64,000 nt of DNA, taken from NCBI RefSeq assembly GCF_030679875.1, contig NZ_JAUXSP010000021.1, forward strand, positions 248,001 through 312,000, in the 5' to 3' direction. Below are positions 62,642-64,000 of this stretch, piece after piece; within the stretch, counting starts at the first letter, position 1, and the number at the start of each line of letters is the position of its first letter. The position numbers were made by a program, and so were the translations under genes. The notes beneath the pieces were generated by a model, which was given only the letters and a program-made list of their open reading frames with translations, made no database searches and had not been told where the DNA came from. This stretch comes from Phenylobacterium sp. (GTDB lineage: Bacteria; Pseudomonadota; Alphaproteobacteria; Caulobacterales; Caulobacteraceae).

Positions 62642-63642
62642 CACTTCGGCTCCGGCGTCTTGGCGGCCGGCGCCTTCGGCGCAGCGGCGGCCGGAGCCGG
62701 CTTTGGCGTAGGCGTAGGGGCCGGGACCGACTTGGCGGGCGGCGCCGCATCAGCGGGCTCAACCGGTGCGCCGGGCACGTCCTGGGCGGCCCCGATCAGG
62801 GTCTCGACCTTGGCCCGGCCGCGCAGCTTCTCCAGCAGGTCGCGCACCTGGTCATAGGTCAGAAAGCGGATGATCTGGGGGCGCGCGGCCTCAAGGGTGA
62901 TCGGCTCCTCCAGCCGGCGGTCCTCGATGCGGACCACGGCGAAGCCGCCCTCGACTTCAAAGGGACCGACGATCTCGCCGGCCTTGGCCTCCTTGAGCGC
63001 CCCTTCATAGGCCTCGGGCATGACATCGGTGGTGAAGTAGCCCAGATCACCCCCATTGAAGCGGGTCGCCGCGTCCGTGGAGCGCTCCATAGCCAGGGCC
63101 TCGAAGGAGGCGCCCGTGGCCAGCAGGCTCTTGACCGCCTCACCCTCCTCAAGCGTGGCGACCAGGATCTGCCGAGCGCGGATTTCCTCCGACTGCCGGG
63201 CGAGCTTCAACTGTTCCTGATAGAGGCCGCGGATGGCGTTCTCATTCACGGCGTTGGAGACGACACTCTCCACGAGCATGTCCCCCAGGATACGCTCCCG
63301 GGCCGCGGCGAGCCGGCGCTGGGCTACAGGATCTTCGTCGAGATTGCGCGACAGGGCCTCAGCAGCCAGCAGCTTCTGATCGATCACCTCGTCCAGCACT
63401 CGACGGAAAAGATCCGAGGAGATGTCGAGGGGCTCGCCCTCGCCGATGAGGGCCTGGGCGACGGCCTCGCGCTTGACGTCGGAGGCCCAGACGGTCTTGC
63501 CGTCGACCCGGGCCACCGCCTCGTCTCCGGGCTGCGGCGGGCGCTCATCGCCGCCGCGATCGCCACAAGCGGCGAGCAGCAGGCCGACAGCGGTCAAAAC
63601 GGCCACCAGACCGCCGAAAGACGTGGGTTTTGCACGGGTCAT
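62641..63642 (-). CDS. Periplasmic PpiC/SurA-like peptidyl-prolyl isomerase lipoprotein
   Basis: A 333-residue exported protein. The signal peptide ends in L-L-L-A-A-C with lipobox Cys26. A SurA-like N-terminal helical region (about 45-145) precedes a parvulin domain (about 150-255). The latter has the family segment R-A-R-Q-I-L-V-A-T, the G-G-D-L-G-Y-F motif and a P-F-E-V-E-G-G-F-A-V segment. The tail from about 290 is Pro/Ala/Lys-rich. It probably folds outer-membrane proteins. Operon with argJ by a one-base overlap. Confidence 0.88.
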   Translation of the reverse strand: MTRAKPTSFGGLVAVLTAVGLLLAACGDRGGDERPPQPGDEAVARVDGKTVWASDVKREAVAQALIGEGEPLDISSDLFRRVLDEVIDQKLLAAEALSRNLDEDPVAQRRLAAARERILGDMLVESVVSNAVNENAIRGLYQEQLKLARQSEEIRARQILVATLEEGEAVKSLLATGASFEALAMERSTDAATRFNGGDLGYFTTDVMPEAYEGALKEAKAGEIVGPFEVEGGFAVVRIEDRRLEEPITLEAARPQIIRFLTYDQVRDLLEKLRGRAKVETLIGAAQDVPGAPVEPADAAPPAKSVPAPTPTPKPAPAAAAPKAPAAKTPEPK

Positions 63643-63792
63643 GGGCAGCTTCCCTTGAGCGCCGAGACGAGACTGCAGGCGCAGTCCGTCCCTAGCCATT
63701 TCCCCCGCGGGATGCAAAGGTTGCGGCGATCATAGCTCGGCGTCCGCACCACAAGCAGATGGCCGGATCATATTCATTCGGGAGAATTACAT

Positions 63793-64000
63793 ATGCGTGA
63801 AGCCGTTATCGTTTCCTACGCCCGCACGGGGCTCGCCAAGTCAGGCCGCGGGGGCTTCAACATGACCCCGACCATGAGCATGGGCGCGCATGCGGTGAAA
63901 CACGCGGTCGAACGCTCGGGAATCGATCCTGCCGCCATTGAAGACTGCATTATGGGCAACGTGGCCCATGGCGCGGGCAATCTTGGCCGCCAGGTGGCCC
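63793..64000 (+). CDS. Acetyl-CoA acetyltransferase (thiolase), 3' end missing
   Basis: The first 69 codons of a thiolase run off the right edge. The N-terminus E-A-V-I-V-S-Y-A-R-T-G-L-A-K and the G-N-V-A-H-G-A-G-N-L-G-R-Q segment are typical of thiolases; the catalytic cysteine would lie just beyond the window. A GGGAG site lies nine bases before the ATG. It could act in fatty-acid or polyhydroxybutyrate metabolism. Confidence 0.9.
   Translation, partial: MREAVIVSYARTGLAKSGRGGFNMTPTMSMGAHAVKHAVERSGIDPAAIEDCIMGNVAHGAGNLGRQVA

Noticed and set aside
61367-62857. Long plus-strand frame opposite argJ
   Set aside because: No motifs; argJ on the other strand is certain.
1-64000. tRNA, rRNA, insertion sequences, prophage or integron elements
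   Set aside because: By-eye inspection of the intergenic gaps shows no tRNA-like cloverleaf, transposase, terminal repeats or attachment sites. A dedicated scan (tRNAscan, ISfinder) would be needed to exclude degenerate remnants.

Overview
This is high-GC alphaproteobacterial chromosome, almost certainly from the family Caulobacteraceae; Phenylobacterium or a close relative of Caulobacter is my best guess. The main evidence is a near-canonical CtrA cell-cycle regulator preceded by GANTC (CcrM) sites and TTAACC boxes, and the Caulobacter-type flagellar operon fliF-fliG-flbE(fliH)-fliN-flbD followed by flhA. fliI-fliJ lies close to ctrA, and an Flp-type pilin is present. Coding density is very high and many neighbours overlap by 1-4 bases (ATGA or TGATG). 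I see no rRNA, tRNA, insertion sequence, prophage or CRISPR array.

Layout. 1-2.0 kb: 3' part of a membrane-anchored beta-lactamase-fold serine hydrolase. 2.2-9.4 kb: early flagellar genes (MS ring, switch, export) with the sigma-54 activator FlbD. 9.5-12.7 kb: a small DUF4282 membrane protein converging on a minus-strand operon fliI-fliJ-GH10 xylanase. 12.8-15.0 kb: an SDR dehydrogenase divergent from ctrA. 15.1-20.8 kb: a membrane M28 peptidase, ArsC, an M23 murein endopeptidase and a tandem TetR regulator. 21-28.7 kb: zinc alcohol dehydrogenase, an alpha/beta hydrolase, ubiG divergent from lysC, an MFS transporter and a membrane hydrolase. 28.8-31.5 kb: a copper module (P1B ATPase divergent from CsoR with an evident operator). 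31.6-36.2 kb: ptsP, a RodZ-like HTH protein and ispG. 36.3-42.5 kb: two small unknowns, then prfA, a BrkB/YihY protein, a MOSC protein, prmC and a DUF4167 protein. 42.6-45.3 kb: a zinc module (TonB receptor with a His/Asp-rich loop divergent from Zur over a perfect palindrome). 45.3-50.8 kb: a CNNM/HlyC-type transporter, arfB, a lipoprotein, a small membrane protein and clpB. 51-56.1 kb: a FadL-family porin, DUF1178, nitrilase-family amidase, glutaredoxin, ComF, a complex-I-type methyltransferase, the Flp pilin and MutT. 56.4-61.2 kb: rhlE, heme oxygenase and bacteriophytochrome. 61.2-64 kb: argJ, a lipoprotein foldase and the start of a thiolase.

How it fits together. Several blocks make self-contained circuits. 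CtrA is expected to drive the fliF and fliI operons, whose products build the early flagellar basal body and export apparatus; FlbD then takes over sigma-54 control of later genes. CsoR and Zur each face their target across a short operator-bearing gap. Heme oxygenase makes biliverdin for the neighbouring phytochrome kinase. prfA, prmC and arfB concern translation termination and ribosome rescue.

No wholly new system is evident; most of the window is conserved core chromosome. The points most worth checking are the glycosidase translationally coupled to the flagellar export ATPase genes, a pilin that seems to start at CTG on top of the mutT stop codon, two divergent genes whose start codons share one CATG, and the Zur/TonB-receptor pair.
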